Shown piece after piece: positions 38,089-45,694 of a stretch of 64,000 bases of DNA; position 1 is the first letter of the stretch, and each line of letters starts with the position of its first letter. The position numbers and the translations under genes were made by a program. The notes below the pieces were generated by a model, which was not told the DNA's origin, ran no database searches, and was given only the letters and a program-made list of their open reading frames with translations. The stretch is from Colwellia sp. (GTDB lineage Bacteria > Pseudomonadota > Gammaproteobacteria > Enterobacterales > Alteromonadaceae). The stretch covers positions 310,001 through 374,000 of the forward strand of contig NZ_JABSPA010000002.1 of NCBI RefSeq assembly GCF_013214175.1. Reading direction: 5' to 3'.

Positions 38089-38946
38089 TTAATCTTGTTC
38101 AGCAGCCTCTTTAAGGTAAGCAAGTCGGTCTTGCTCTTGTTCAAAAGCGGCTTGGATCTCTGCCAGCACAGTTTCAACATCTGCGCTTTGAGTATCCTCG
38201 GCAAATTGTCCTGTTAACTTCGTAGTGTCACTGAGTTCACCGGCTTCATACAGGGCCCACATTTCTTCACCAAATCTAGTTAAGGCTAAAGTAGGGGCGA
38301 ACTGGGCGTAATAGCTAGTGATATTGTTGACATCACGCAGTAACATAGCCTTGGCATTGTTATTCGCTGAGGCATCAACCGCTTGTGGTAAGTCGATAAC
38401 GACAGGGCCGTAGGCATCAACTAAAACATTAAATTCTGATAAGTCACCGTGCACTATACCCGCACAAAGCATACGCATAATATAAATCATCATTAAAGCA
38501 TGATCTTCTATGGCTTGTTCTGCAGGCATCACTACATCATTAAGGCGTGGTGCAACTTCACCTTCTTCATCAGTGATAAGTTCCATCAATAACACGCCGT
38601 CAAAACAGCCGTAGGGTTGTGGTACACGAACATCGTGCTCGGCAAGAGTATACAAAGCATCAACTTCAGCATTTTGCCAAGCTTCTTCTTGTTGACTCTT
38701 ACCGTACTTAGAACCTTTTTCCATGGCCCTTGCACGTCGACTACTTCGGCCCTTTCTGCCTTCTGTGTACTGTGATGCTTTTTTAAAGCTTCGTTTAGTG
38801 GCTTCTTTATATACTTTCGCACAGCGAATTTCATCACCACAACGTACTCGGTACACTGTGGCTTCTTTACCGCTCATTAATTGGTTGAGTACATCATCAA
38901 TTATGCCTTCTTCTACGAGAGGCAATAGTCGCTTTGGAATTTTCAT
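38089..38946 (-). CDS. RIO1-like serine protein kinase
   Basis: The 285-aa protein belongs to the bacterial RIO kinase family. It has a flexible-loop region (KATKRSFKKASQYTEGRKGR), nucleotide-binding segment MSGKEATVYRV with IRCAKVYK (Lys), catalytic loop IVHGDLSEFNVLV and metal-binding VVIDLPQAV. I start at MKIPKR (38946), which fits the family, rather than at 38973. Targets of bacterial RIO kinases are largely unknown; ribosome biogenesis is suggested by homology. It is monocistronic. Confidence 0.9.
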   Translation of the reverse strand: MKIPKRLLPLVEEGIIDDVLNQLMSGKEATVYRVRCGDEIRCAKVYKEATKRSFKKASQYTEGRKGRSSRRARAMEKGSKYGKSQQEEAWQNAEVDALYTLAEHDVRVPQPYGCFDGVLLMELITDEEGEVAPRLNDVVMPAEQAIEDHALMMIYIMRMLCAGIVHGDLSEFNVLVDAYGPVVIDLPQAVDASANNNAKAMLLRDVNNITSYYAQFAPTLALTRFGEEMWALYEAGELSDTTKLTGQFAEDTQSADVETVLAEIQAAFEQEQDRLAYLKEAAEQD

Positions 38947-39054
38947 TGCGCTGTTATACCCTATATCGCCCATTGAGGGTAGTAAAAAGTATGTTTATAG
39001 CGATAACAAACGGTAGTTTTCATGGATGTTTTAGCTAAACTCCTATGATTTCCC

Positions 39055-40197
39055 TTACTTAGCGCAAGGTTGATAATAGGGGTTTTTTGAAAGTGTTATT
39101 GCTTCTTTAATTAGCATTTCGTCAGCTATCGCTTCACCTTGTTCTATCACACTGGTTAACCAAAAATTAAATAGCTTTTCATCAACTAACATTAGGGTTT
39201 GTGCTTGAAAATACAGATCATGATTGACGGATTTTTGCATTGTTGTCGATTTTTGTTTTTCAGCCTTTAAATGCAATTCCTCATTATGTTCTTTTTTGTA
39301 TATTTGTGATTGTATGTTTAAACCCATAGTATTAACTATCAAGCTATTGTTCTGTGTCGACATCGTTTTACCGAGAGCTAAACAGAGCTGGTTATACCGA
39401 TTGGAATAATTTTTTTCTTCAGTGCAAAACTTAGCTATTTCACTTATACATACCGATGTCGCTGCGTGGTAACCAAGGCCAGTAATGGCTCTGTGGCTAA
39501 AATCTACATCAAGAGCTCCTTTAGATGTTTGCATGAAAAGGGCTAACTTATAAAAGTAATATTCGTTGAAGTGCGTGGCAGTAATCGCCTTTTCTATGGC
39601 TTCAAGTGTTGCAGGAGTGTTTCCTTTCGCAGCATGAAAATTAGCAATTTGTAACCATAATGCACCATTATCACCATCTAATTCAATCGCTTGCTTGAGT
39701 AAGCTTTCATCACAATATTTATGGTTCATTGTGATTGAACATAAGCCGACTATATCCATTAAGACACGTTTATTGCCAGAGAACTTCTTGTTATAAGACT
39801 GTAATAACTATAATTGATGCTCTTCATCGGATTGTGAAGAAAATAAGATATAGGCAAGTTGCTTATCTGGTGAGTTTGATTGTTGAAGGTGTTGCGCAAA
39901 GTCATTAAACTCTTCATCTATATTGGAGCTATTCTCGGTTGTTGTACTATCGCAATGAACAATATAGTCCTGCTCTGTTGGTTTTCTTGAGGTTACCTCT
40001 TTCTCTACGTTGTTATTGGGAGACTCAGGCGTAGTTTCCTCAGTTGATATAGTGTCAAGAACATTGGACTCACGGGTAAACTCAATAGGTATAGTAGGTG
40101 TAATGTCTGAGGGGCTTACGCTAGGCATTAAAGTAATAAAAAACATCACTGCGCTAATGCAAATAATGCTGATTAATAAAGTAGTTTTACGTGTCAT
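39055..40197 (-). pseudogene. TPR-containing membrane-anchored protein, split by an in-frame amber codon
   Basis: Two open frames, 39808-40197 and 39055-39807, are in the same phase and separated only by one TAG at 39808-39810. Reading through gives a 380-position protein. It has an N-terminal membrane anchor (MTRKTTLLISI..., about 8-28), an acidic Thr/Ser/Glu-rich stretch, the junction DEEHQL-stop-LLQSYNKKFSGNKRVLMDIV, then TPR-like helices (ALWLQIANFHAAKGN). The second part has no ribosome site before its first ATG (39759), so it would not be made alone. It follows two lipoprotein genes and seems to be a recent nonsense pseudogene, or a readthrough gene. Confidence 0.8.
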
Positions 40198-40252
40198 CCT
40201 AGACTCTTTTTTAGTTATTATATTGATGTTAGTTGAGTTGATTGCGTGGGGG

Positions 40253-40807
40253 TTAGTAATCTTGGCCAATTAGATCTAAACGTTTTGCTAAAATGATTTC
40301 CTCAAAAGAAAATTCAATAAGGTTGGTATCAAAAAGTAAACGTTCACCCCAAAGGTTAGCAGCACGTCGAACTTCAAAGCTAGCTAAATCAACGGTTTCT
40401 TCAACGACAAAAATCAAACCGATACTGGAGCTATCACCAAGAGCACTTTGCCAATGGTTGGTTTGCAAGTTGATGACATTACCTTGTAAAGAAAAAGCAT
40501 AAAAATGGTAGTGATGAACCGCAGTTGCCGAGCCTAAAGTAAATTTTAAAAAATCAAAAGAAGGGATCGCCAAGCCGAATTGGGGTTCATCGATGGCGAC
40601 ACTATGATAAGCAAAGATAAAGGCATCATTGAGCACAGCAATTGAGTCAGGTGCGCCCATTTTAGTTAATACTTGATGGTAATCTTTTGGCGAGAAAGCT
40701 GGTACCGCTGCAACATGTCCGTATTGGCGTTTTATTACCGAGCATGAAGTCAGCATTAGCAGACAAATAAAACTGATTACTTGAAGTAGAATTAGTCGCT
40801 TTAACAT
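40253..40807 (-). CDS. Lipoprotein of unknown function
   Basis: The 184-aa product has a signal with lipobox LMLTSC and a soluble domain of mixed alpha/beta character. The segment KDYHQVLTKMGAPDSIAVL looks like the start of a BamE/SmpA-type fold, as in its upstream neighbour, so the two may be related. It begins 5 bp after that gene and precedes the amber-split TPR gene by 55 bp, giving a three-gene operon. Function unknown. Confidence 0.68.
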   Translation of the reverse strand: MLKRLILLQVISFICLLMLTSCSVIKRQYGHVAAVPAFSPKDYHQVLTKMGAPDSIAVLNDAFIFAYHSVAIDEPQFGLAIPSFDFLKFTLGSATAVHHYHFYAFSLQGNVINLQTNHWQSALGDSSSIGLIFVVEETVDLASFEVRRAANLWGERLLFDTNLIEFSFEEIILAKRLDLIGQDY

Positions 40808-40812
40808 GGTTA

Positions 40813-41175
40813 TTACTCGGTTTTAGCAGCCAACTTACTATAGGAAAAATCGACTAAAACACCTTGCTGATCAAAGATAAACATAGCGCGGTCGAAAACT
40901 GAAACTTCAGTGGTTTCGTTATAAATTAGCAGAATTAAGCCTTCTCGTGTTACCTGCTCTTTCAAGTAGTAATAAATGGTTTTTTTACCAATCGATAATA
41001 CTTGTGATGGCGGCCCTAAAGCCGTTAATACTTGCTGGCTAGTAGTTGTGCCGTTAGTAAAGGTTTGTGGCTGACGCCAAAGGTTTTCTACGCCAGAATC
41101 TCTACTGTAATTCACACACCCTGAAATAAAACTGGTGAGCATAATAGCGATTAACGTTTGATAAATATTTTTCAT
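40813..41175 (-). CDS. BamE/SmpA-like small lipoprotein
   Basis: The 120-aa product has a signal ending in lipobox FISGC. The domain contains TTSQQVLTALGPPSQVLSIG and KKTIYYYLKEQ, the pattern of BamE/SmpA-like lipoproteins (helix, then strand with GPP turn). It is not the housekeeping BamE by context. It is first in an operon with a second lipoprotein and a TPR protein, plausibly an envelope complex, though this is inference. Confidence 0.68.
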   Translation of the reverse strand: MKNIYQTLIAIMLTSFISGCVNYSRDSGVENLWRQPQTFTNGTTTSQQVLTALGPPSQVLSIGKKTIYYYLKEQVTREGLILLIYNETTEVSVFDRAMFIFDQQGVLVDFSYSKLAAKTE

Positions 41176-41242
41176 AATGGTGGTGGCTCATCATTTAGTA
41201 ACAGGTTTAGTAACGGATGTAGTAGAAGGTGTAATCGCATAG

Positions 41243-42433
41243 TTAGCTAAGCCAGCCAAGAAAAAGTTGGATAATAAATGCATTGGAAATATCAATAAAG
41301 AAGGCGCCAATTAGTGGTACAACAATAAATGCCTGTGGTGACGGGCCATATTTTTTGGTAACTGCGGTCATATTGGCAATCGCGGTGGGCGTTGCTCCAA
41401 GGGCTAAGCCGGCATAGCCAGAAGCCATAATAGCCGCATCATAATTTTTGCCAAGTGCTCTAAAGATTACAAAAATAGAAAAACCTAACACCATAATCAC
41501 TTGCGCACCCAGCAGTAATAAAATTGGCAGGGCAAGGTCTATAAGAGTCCATAGTTGCAAACTCATCAAAGACATCGCTAAAAATAACCCTAAGCAGAAA
41601 TCTGAAATTAATGCCAATGTTGGTGTACCTGATGGCCAAGGGAATTTTTTCCAAATAAGTGGCACTGTATTCGTCAGAATAATTCCGCCAAATAAGCAAG
41701 GTACAAAAATAGGCAGCTTGATACCAAAACTATCAATAACTTGGTGTAGATGTATACCTATACCAATGGCAATACACAGCACCAATAACACAGTATAAAT
41801 ACTATGTACGGTGATTTTTTCTTGCTCATCATTAACACCTACAGACAGATTCTCTTGGCAATCGGAGCTTAAGTTATGGCGCTTTATTAAATAGCTAGCA
41901 ATTGGCCCGCCACAAAGGCCCCCTAAAACTAAGCCAAATGTTGCACAGGCAATACCAATTTCCATGGCGTTTTCAATGCCAAAATCACTGACAAAAGTTG
42001 GCGCCCAAGCAATAGCAGTACCGTGACCACCACTAAGAGAAACTGAGCTGCCTAGTACACCTACAGGAGGAGCTAAATCAGTTACTAACGTAACGGCAAT
42101 ACCGGTAAAGTTTTGCAGAAACAAGTAACAAACGGCTAGGATGAGCAGCGTTATCAGTGCCTTGCCTCCTTGCAGTAAGGTAGAGAACTTGGCAGATAAG
42201 CCAACACAGGTAAAAAAGACAATCAGTAATTGATCACGTTGATCTAAGGAAAAATCAACACTTCGGTCAAAGGTAAAATAAATGGCGCTAAAGAAAATGG
42301 AGGCAACAATACCGCCAGTGACAGGCTCGGGAATATTGTACTTTTGCAAGAAAGAGACTTTTTTGGTTAAAAACCGGCCTAAAAATAACACCAATACCGC
42401 TAGAATCAGGGTCTGTCTTGCATCAAGTTCCAT
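41243..42433 (-). CDS. gltS: Sodium/glutamate symporter
   Basis: The 396-aa inner-membrane transporter takes up glutamate with Na+. It is close to the family's usual size and has its hallmarks: PEPVTGGIVAS near residue 36, GSSVSLSGGHGTAIAWAPTF near 128, and the matching second repeat with GYAGLALGATPTAIANM near 340. About ten membrane helices are evident. It begins 3 bp after the stop of the potassium-channel gene, so the two are co-transcribed. Confidence 0.94.
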   Translation of the reverse strand: MELDARQTLILAVLVLFLGRFLTKKVSFLQKYNIPEPVTGGIVASIFFSAIYFTFDRSVDFSLDQRDQLLIVFFTCVGLSAKFSTLLQGGKALITLLILAVCYLFLQNFTGIAVTLVTDLAPPVGVLGSSVSLSGGHGTAIAWAPTFVSDFGIENAMEIGIACATFGLVLGGLCGGPIASYLIKRHNLSSDCQENLSVGVNDEQEKITVHSIYTVLLVLCIAIGIGIHLHQVIDSFGIKLPIFVPCLFGGIILTNTVPLIWKKFPWPSGTPTLALISDFCLGLFLAMSLMSLQLWTLIDLALPILLLLGAQVIMVLGFSIFVIFRALGKNYDAAIMASGYAGLALGATPTAIANMTAVTKKYGPSPQAFIVVPLIGAFFIDISNAFIIQLFLGWLS

Positions 42434-42436
42434 GTG

Positions 42437-42922
42437 CTATTTTACCTCTTTATTAAACGCTTCTAACTTGTCTTCTAAAACGGTAAGTTTCTGATAAATT
42501 TTTTCATTTTGCTGCAAAATCTTTTCGTTTTGTTTTCTTAATTCTCGGTTTTTGATATTGGTATCAGCAAAGCCAAATATTTTATTCGCAAAGACCGCAC
42601 CTACGCCACCTAATATACCAACACCTAAAAGAAACATAATAAATACTGCAATTCTGCCAACTAATGTTATTGGGTAAACATCACCAAAGCCAATGGTGGT
42701 TGAAGACATTAACATTAGCCAAAAAGCATCAGCATAGTTTTTTACTGGCGAGCCTTCTACCGCTGTTTCTGCCACAAAGGCAACATAACCCAAGCTCATA
42801 TTGATAAGAGCGAATAAGACCACAGATAACAGCCCTAATGCCCCGTAGTTATAGTTTTTTACGCCAAACTCATCAACTTTATATAAGTTACTTTTTTCCA
42901 TGGCGCTTTGTAGAATAATCAT
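42437..42922 (-). CDS. Two-helix potassium channel with C-terminal coiled coil
   Basis: The 161-aa protein has two membrane helices around a pore loop with selectivity filter SSTTIGFGDVYP (TIGFGD), typical of Ion_trans_2 K+ channels. After the second helix a coiled-coil of about 45 residues (NEKILQQNEKIYQKLTVLED) replaces the RCK/TrkA domain, so it would assemble but lack ligand gating. The gene is directly followed by gltS. The coupling suggests that K+ flux balances Na+/glutamate uptake, for example in osmoadaptation; this is inference. Confidence 0.87.
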   Translation of the reverse strand: MIILQSAMEKSNLYKVDEFGVKNYNYGALGLLSVVLFALINMSLGYVAFVAETAVEGSPVKNYADAFWLMLMSSTTIGFGDVYPITLVGRIAVFIMFLLGVGILGGVGAVFANKIFGFADTNIKNRELRKQNEKILQQNEKIYQKLTVLEDKLEAFNKEVK

Positions 42923-42986
42923 CTTGATCTCTATGCAATTTACTTAGAATATTTTCGATGATATTACAATCGGAGACGATAGAGAA

Positions 42987-43022
42987 GTATAAGCTAAGGG
43001 ATTGTCATCACTTAGCTTATAC
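42987..43022. promoter_or_regulatory. Perfect 12-bp inverted repeat in a divergent promoter region
   Basis: GTATAAGCTAAG (42987-42998) and CTTAGCTTATAC (43011-43022) are separated by 12 bp, between the divergent K+ channel and SRPBCC genes. There is no T-run. The half-site spacing suits a dimeric regulator bound on adjacent turns, or a cruciform or leader hairpin. Confidence 0.5.
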
Positions 43023-43122
43023 ATATATGACACTCTCTACATTCAGCTTGTCACTATCTGGCAATTTTGCTGTGTTGGCATAAACTTAACTAACATTTAT
43101 GTATGATGAACAGGGGTTATTT

Positions 43123-43545
43123 ATGGGCAAGTGTTATAACAACATTGATATCGCAGCGCCAATTGCAACGGTATGGCAAACAATGGCAAATTTCCACGAT
43201 ATGTCATGGGCAGAAGGAGTGATCACTTCTTTAGTTAAAGTGGGTCAGGTGAGTGGCACTGAATTAGGCGCTAAAAGAATGCTAAATGACGCCATTCATG
43301 AAACCTTAATCTCACTAGACGCCAAAGCTTATACTTTTTCTTATTCTATTGATGATGGCCCTGGCCCAATTGCAAAGTCTGCAGTAAGTGATTACCTTGG
43401 CGTGGTGAAATTATCAGCAAGTAGCACTGGTACTCTGGTTGAATGGAGCTCTAGTTTTACTTCTGCTAATGACCGCGAAGTCACTGAATTTTGTGATCCT
43501 ATTTATACTGCATTACTTGGCGCATTAAAAAAGAGCTTGAGCTAG
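43123..43545 (+). CDS. SRPBCC-family protein
   Basis: The 140-aa cytosolic protein has a START/PYL-like helix-grip fold: NIDIAAPIATVWQTMANFHD at the start, then strands ending in TLVEWSSSF and a long C-terminal helix. I use the ATG at 43123, which has AGGGG at ideal spacing, rather than 43099. The family binds hydrophobic ligands; a precise role cannot be given. It is monocistronic with a terminator overlapping the end of topB. Confidence 0.8.
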   Translation: MGKCYNNIDIAAPIATVWQTMANFHDMSWAEGVITSLVKVGQVSGTELGAKRMLNDAIHETLISLDAKAYTFSYSIDDGPGPIAKSAVSDYLGVVKLSASSTGTLVEWSSSFTSANDREVTEFCDPIYTALLGALKKSLS

Positions 43546-43578
43546 CCTATATTAATTACGCTTTAATTAGGTGATATG

Positions 43579-43606
43579 AAGGCAAGCTACTAGCTTGCCT
43601 TTTTTG
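43579..43606 (+). terminator. Terminator overlapping the 3' end of topB
   Basis: AAGGCAAGCT (43579-43588) and AGCTTGCCTT (43592-43601) pair around ACT, followed by T6. The right arm covers the stop codon of the convergent topB gene. Confidence 0.88.
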
Positions 43607-45533
43607 TTGGCTTCTTGGCAAATTTTCTTTTACCACCTTTCGCTTTAAAAGCGATCTTAGGTAAACCAGAAAATGATTGTCGACTAGCGCCATAAACCAT
43701 CTCTGTGACTATATTTGTTAGTGGTTGCATAAAGCTTTGGTAGCTAGCAGTTTTCTCACTAATGGCGGTGAGTGTTGCTTCCCACTGCGCTGTCATGTCA
43801 GGCAGGGTGGCCATTTCAGGAAGGGCGTTGATTAACGCAATGCCTACTTCTGTTGCTGTGATAGCTTTGCCTTGGCGCAGTAAAAACCCCCGTTTAAACA
43901 GTAAATCGATGATGCCGGCGCGAGTAGCGTCTGTGCCTAAACCATCAGTTTCCTTGAGCACCTTTTTAATAGTAGCATCACTGACATATCGGGCGATGCC
44001 TGTCATGGCCGCTAGCAACGTTGCATCCGTAAAAGACTGTGGTGGTGAAGTATGCTTCTCCAGCAACTCACCTTGTTGGCAATGTAATAGTTGCCCTTTT
44101 GTCAGCGGTGGTAGCGTTTGCTCTTGCTCTGGATTGGCACTACTTTCAGCTGGTGCTTTTTTACTTTTCGGGAAAAGTACTTGCCAACCTTGTTGCTTCT
44201 CTATTTTTGCTTGGCTAACAAAGTGGCCACCGGCGATTAGCAGGGTAACTTTGGTTTGCTGGTAAATATAGGCTGGATAAAACTGCACTAAATACTGGCG
44301 GACAATCAACAAATATATGTTTTTTTCAAAGGTATTTAAGTTGATATTTTCTGGTGATTTTTCGGTGGGAATAATGGCATGATGCGCAGTTATTTTTTTA
44401 TCGTTCCACGCTTTGCTCACTAAAGCAGTGTTCGCCCCTTGTGCTGCTTTATTACAAGGTAAAGATGATTGTGCCAATGTATTAACAATACCTCTTGCTT
44501 GCTTTAGCTGTTCTTTGGGCAAATAACGACAATCGGAGCGCGGATAGGTGATCAGCTTATGCCTTTCATACAAGGCCTGACACACATCAAGTACCAGTTT
44601 GGCATTCATTGAAAATTTCTTAGCGGCGCTGATTTGTAATTGTGACAAGTTAAAAGGTAAGGGCGCCGCTTGTTGCTTTTCCTTACTTTCAAGATCACTA
44701 ACCTTTGCTGGTTGGTTATCAATACGCTTAACGACATTTTCCGCTAAGCCTTTTACTAACACTCTGCCTTCTTCATCACAATAAGGCTTACAGCTGTCAC
44801 TGGGCTGCCATTTCGCGGTAAAAGCAACAGCTTCGTTTTCCCCTAAAGCAATGTGGGCTTGTACTTGAAAAAAAGGTTTACTAATAAAGGCGGCAATCTC
44901 TTGCTCACGCCTGACCACTAAACCTAATAAAGGTGTTTGTACGCGGCCCACTGATAACACTGAGTTATAACCGGTCTTTTGTCCTTGTAAGGTATAAGCG
45001 CGAGTAAGGTTAATACCATAAAGCCAATCAGCTCGAGAGCGAGCTAAGGCAGAAATAGACAAAGGCATAAAGTCACTATTCGGTTTTAGTGAGTTAAGTG
45101 CGCGTTTAACGGCAGGTAGGTTTAAATCGCTAATCAGTAAACGTTGAATGTTCGATTTTTTTCTTTTTGATAATTTGAAGTAATCAATCACTTCATCGAC
45201 CAATAATTGACCTTCTCGGTCAGGATCACCAGCGTGAATAATTTCATCGGCTTGTTTGACTAATTTACGTAGAACAGTGAGCTGTGAGCGAGTACGACTT
45301 ATAGGTTTTAGCTGCCATTGCTCAGGCACTATAGGTAAACTTTCCATACGCCATTTTTTTAATGTCACATCATAATCTTCAGGGTCTGCTTGTGCCAATA
45401 TATGACCGATACACCAACTGACCACATCGCCATTACCTAGTTCGATATGGGTTTTACAGTTTCTATGTGGCTTAGGTAGTGCCGCGGCAATAGCGCGACC
45501 TAAACTGGGTTTTTCAGCAATGTAGAGTTTCAA
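43590..45533 (-). CDS. topB: DNA topoisomerase III
   Basis: The 647-aa type IA topoisomerase is near the 653-aa E. coli size. A TOPRIM domain (MKLYIAEKPSLGRAIAAALP, IIHAGDPDREGQ) is followed by the catalytic domain with active Tyr in LITYPRSDCRYLP and the domain IV region (TDGLGTDATRAGII). The C-terminus is a basic tail (KAKGGKRKFAKKPTKK) without an obvious zinc-finger set. It resolves precatenanes and recombination intermediates. Confidence 0.95.
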   Translation of the reverse strand: MKLYIAEKPSLGRAIAAALPKPHRNCKTHIELGNGDVVSWCIGHILAQADPEDYDVTLKKWRMESLPIVPEQWQLKPISRTRSQLTVLRKLVKQADEIIHAGDPDREGQLLVDEVIDYFKLSKRKKSNIQRLLISDLNLPAVKRALNSLKPNSDFMPLSISALARSRADWLYGINLTRAYTLQGQKTGYNSVLSVGRVQTPLLGLVVRREQEIAAFISKPFFQVQAHIALGENEAVAFTAKWQPSDSCKPYCDEEGRVLVKGLAENVVKRIDNQPAKVSDLESKEKQQAAPLPFNLSQLQISAAKKFSMNAKLVLDVCQALYERHKLITYPRSDCRYLPKEQLKQARGIVNTLAQSSLPCNKAAQGANTALVSKAWNDKKITAHHAIIPTEKSPENINLNTFEKNIYLLIVRQYLVQFYPAYIYQQTKVTLLIAGGHFVSQAKIEKQQGWQVLFPKSKKAPAESSANPEQEQTLPPLTKGQLLHCQQGELLEKHTSPPQSFTDATLLAAMTGIARYVSDATIKKVLKETDGLGTDATRAGIIDLLFKRGFLLRQGKAITATEVGIALINALPEMATLPDMTAQWEATLTAISEKTASYQSFMQPLTNIVTEMVYGASRQSFSGLPKIAFKAKGGKRKFAKKPTKKAS

Positions 45534-45640
45534 TGGTATTTGAATGATGGTGATAAGGTGTGATGACTTTGATTATAATGCGCGCACTGTCTTTATGTAC
45601 AGCTTTGTTTTTGTGTTTATGTAACCCTAAAAATTGAGTA

Positions 45641-45670
45641 AAAAAAACCGCTCAAAATGAGCGGTTTCTA
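45641..45670 (-). terminator. Terminator of the TonB-dependent receptor gene
   Basis: AAACCGCTCA (45645-45654) and TGAGCGGTTT (45658-45667) form a perfect stem. On the minus strand it is followed by a T-run. Confidence 0.9.
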
Positions 45671-45694
45671 TTCAGCAATTAACTATAACGTTAA

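Noticed and set aside
39055..39759. TPR part as an independent gene
   Set aside because: No ribosome site before its ATG, and upstream sequence in the same frame is continuous protein across one TAG.
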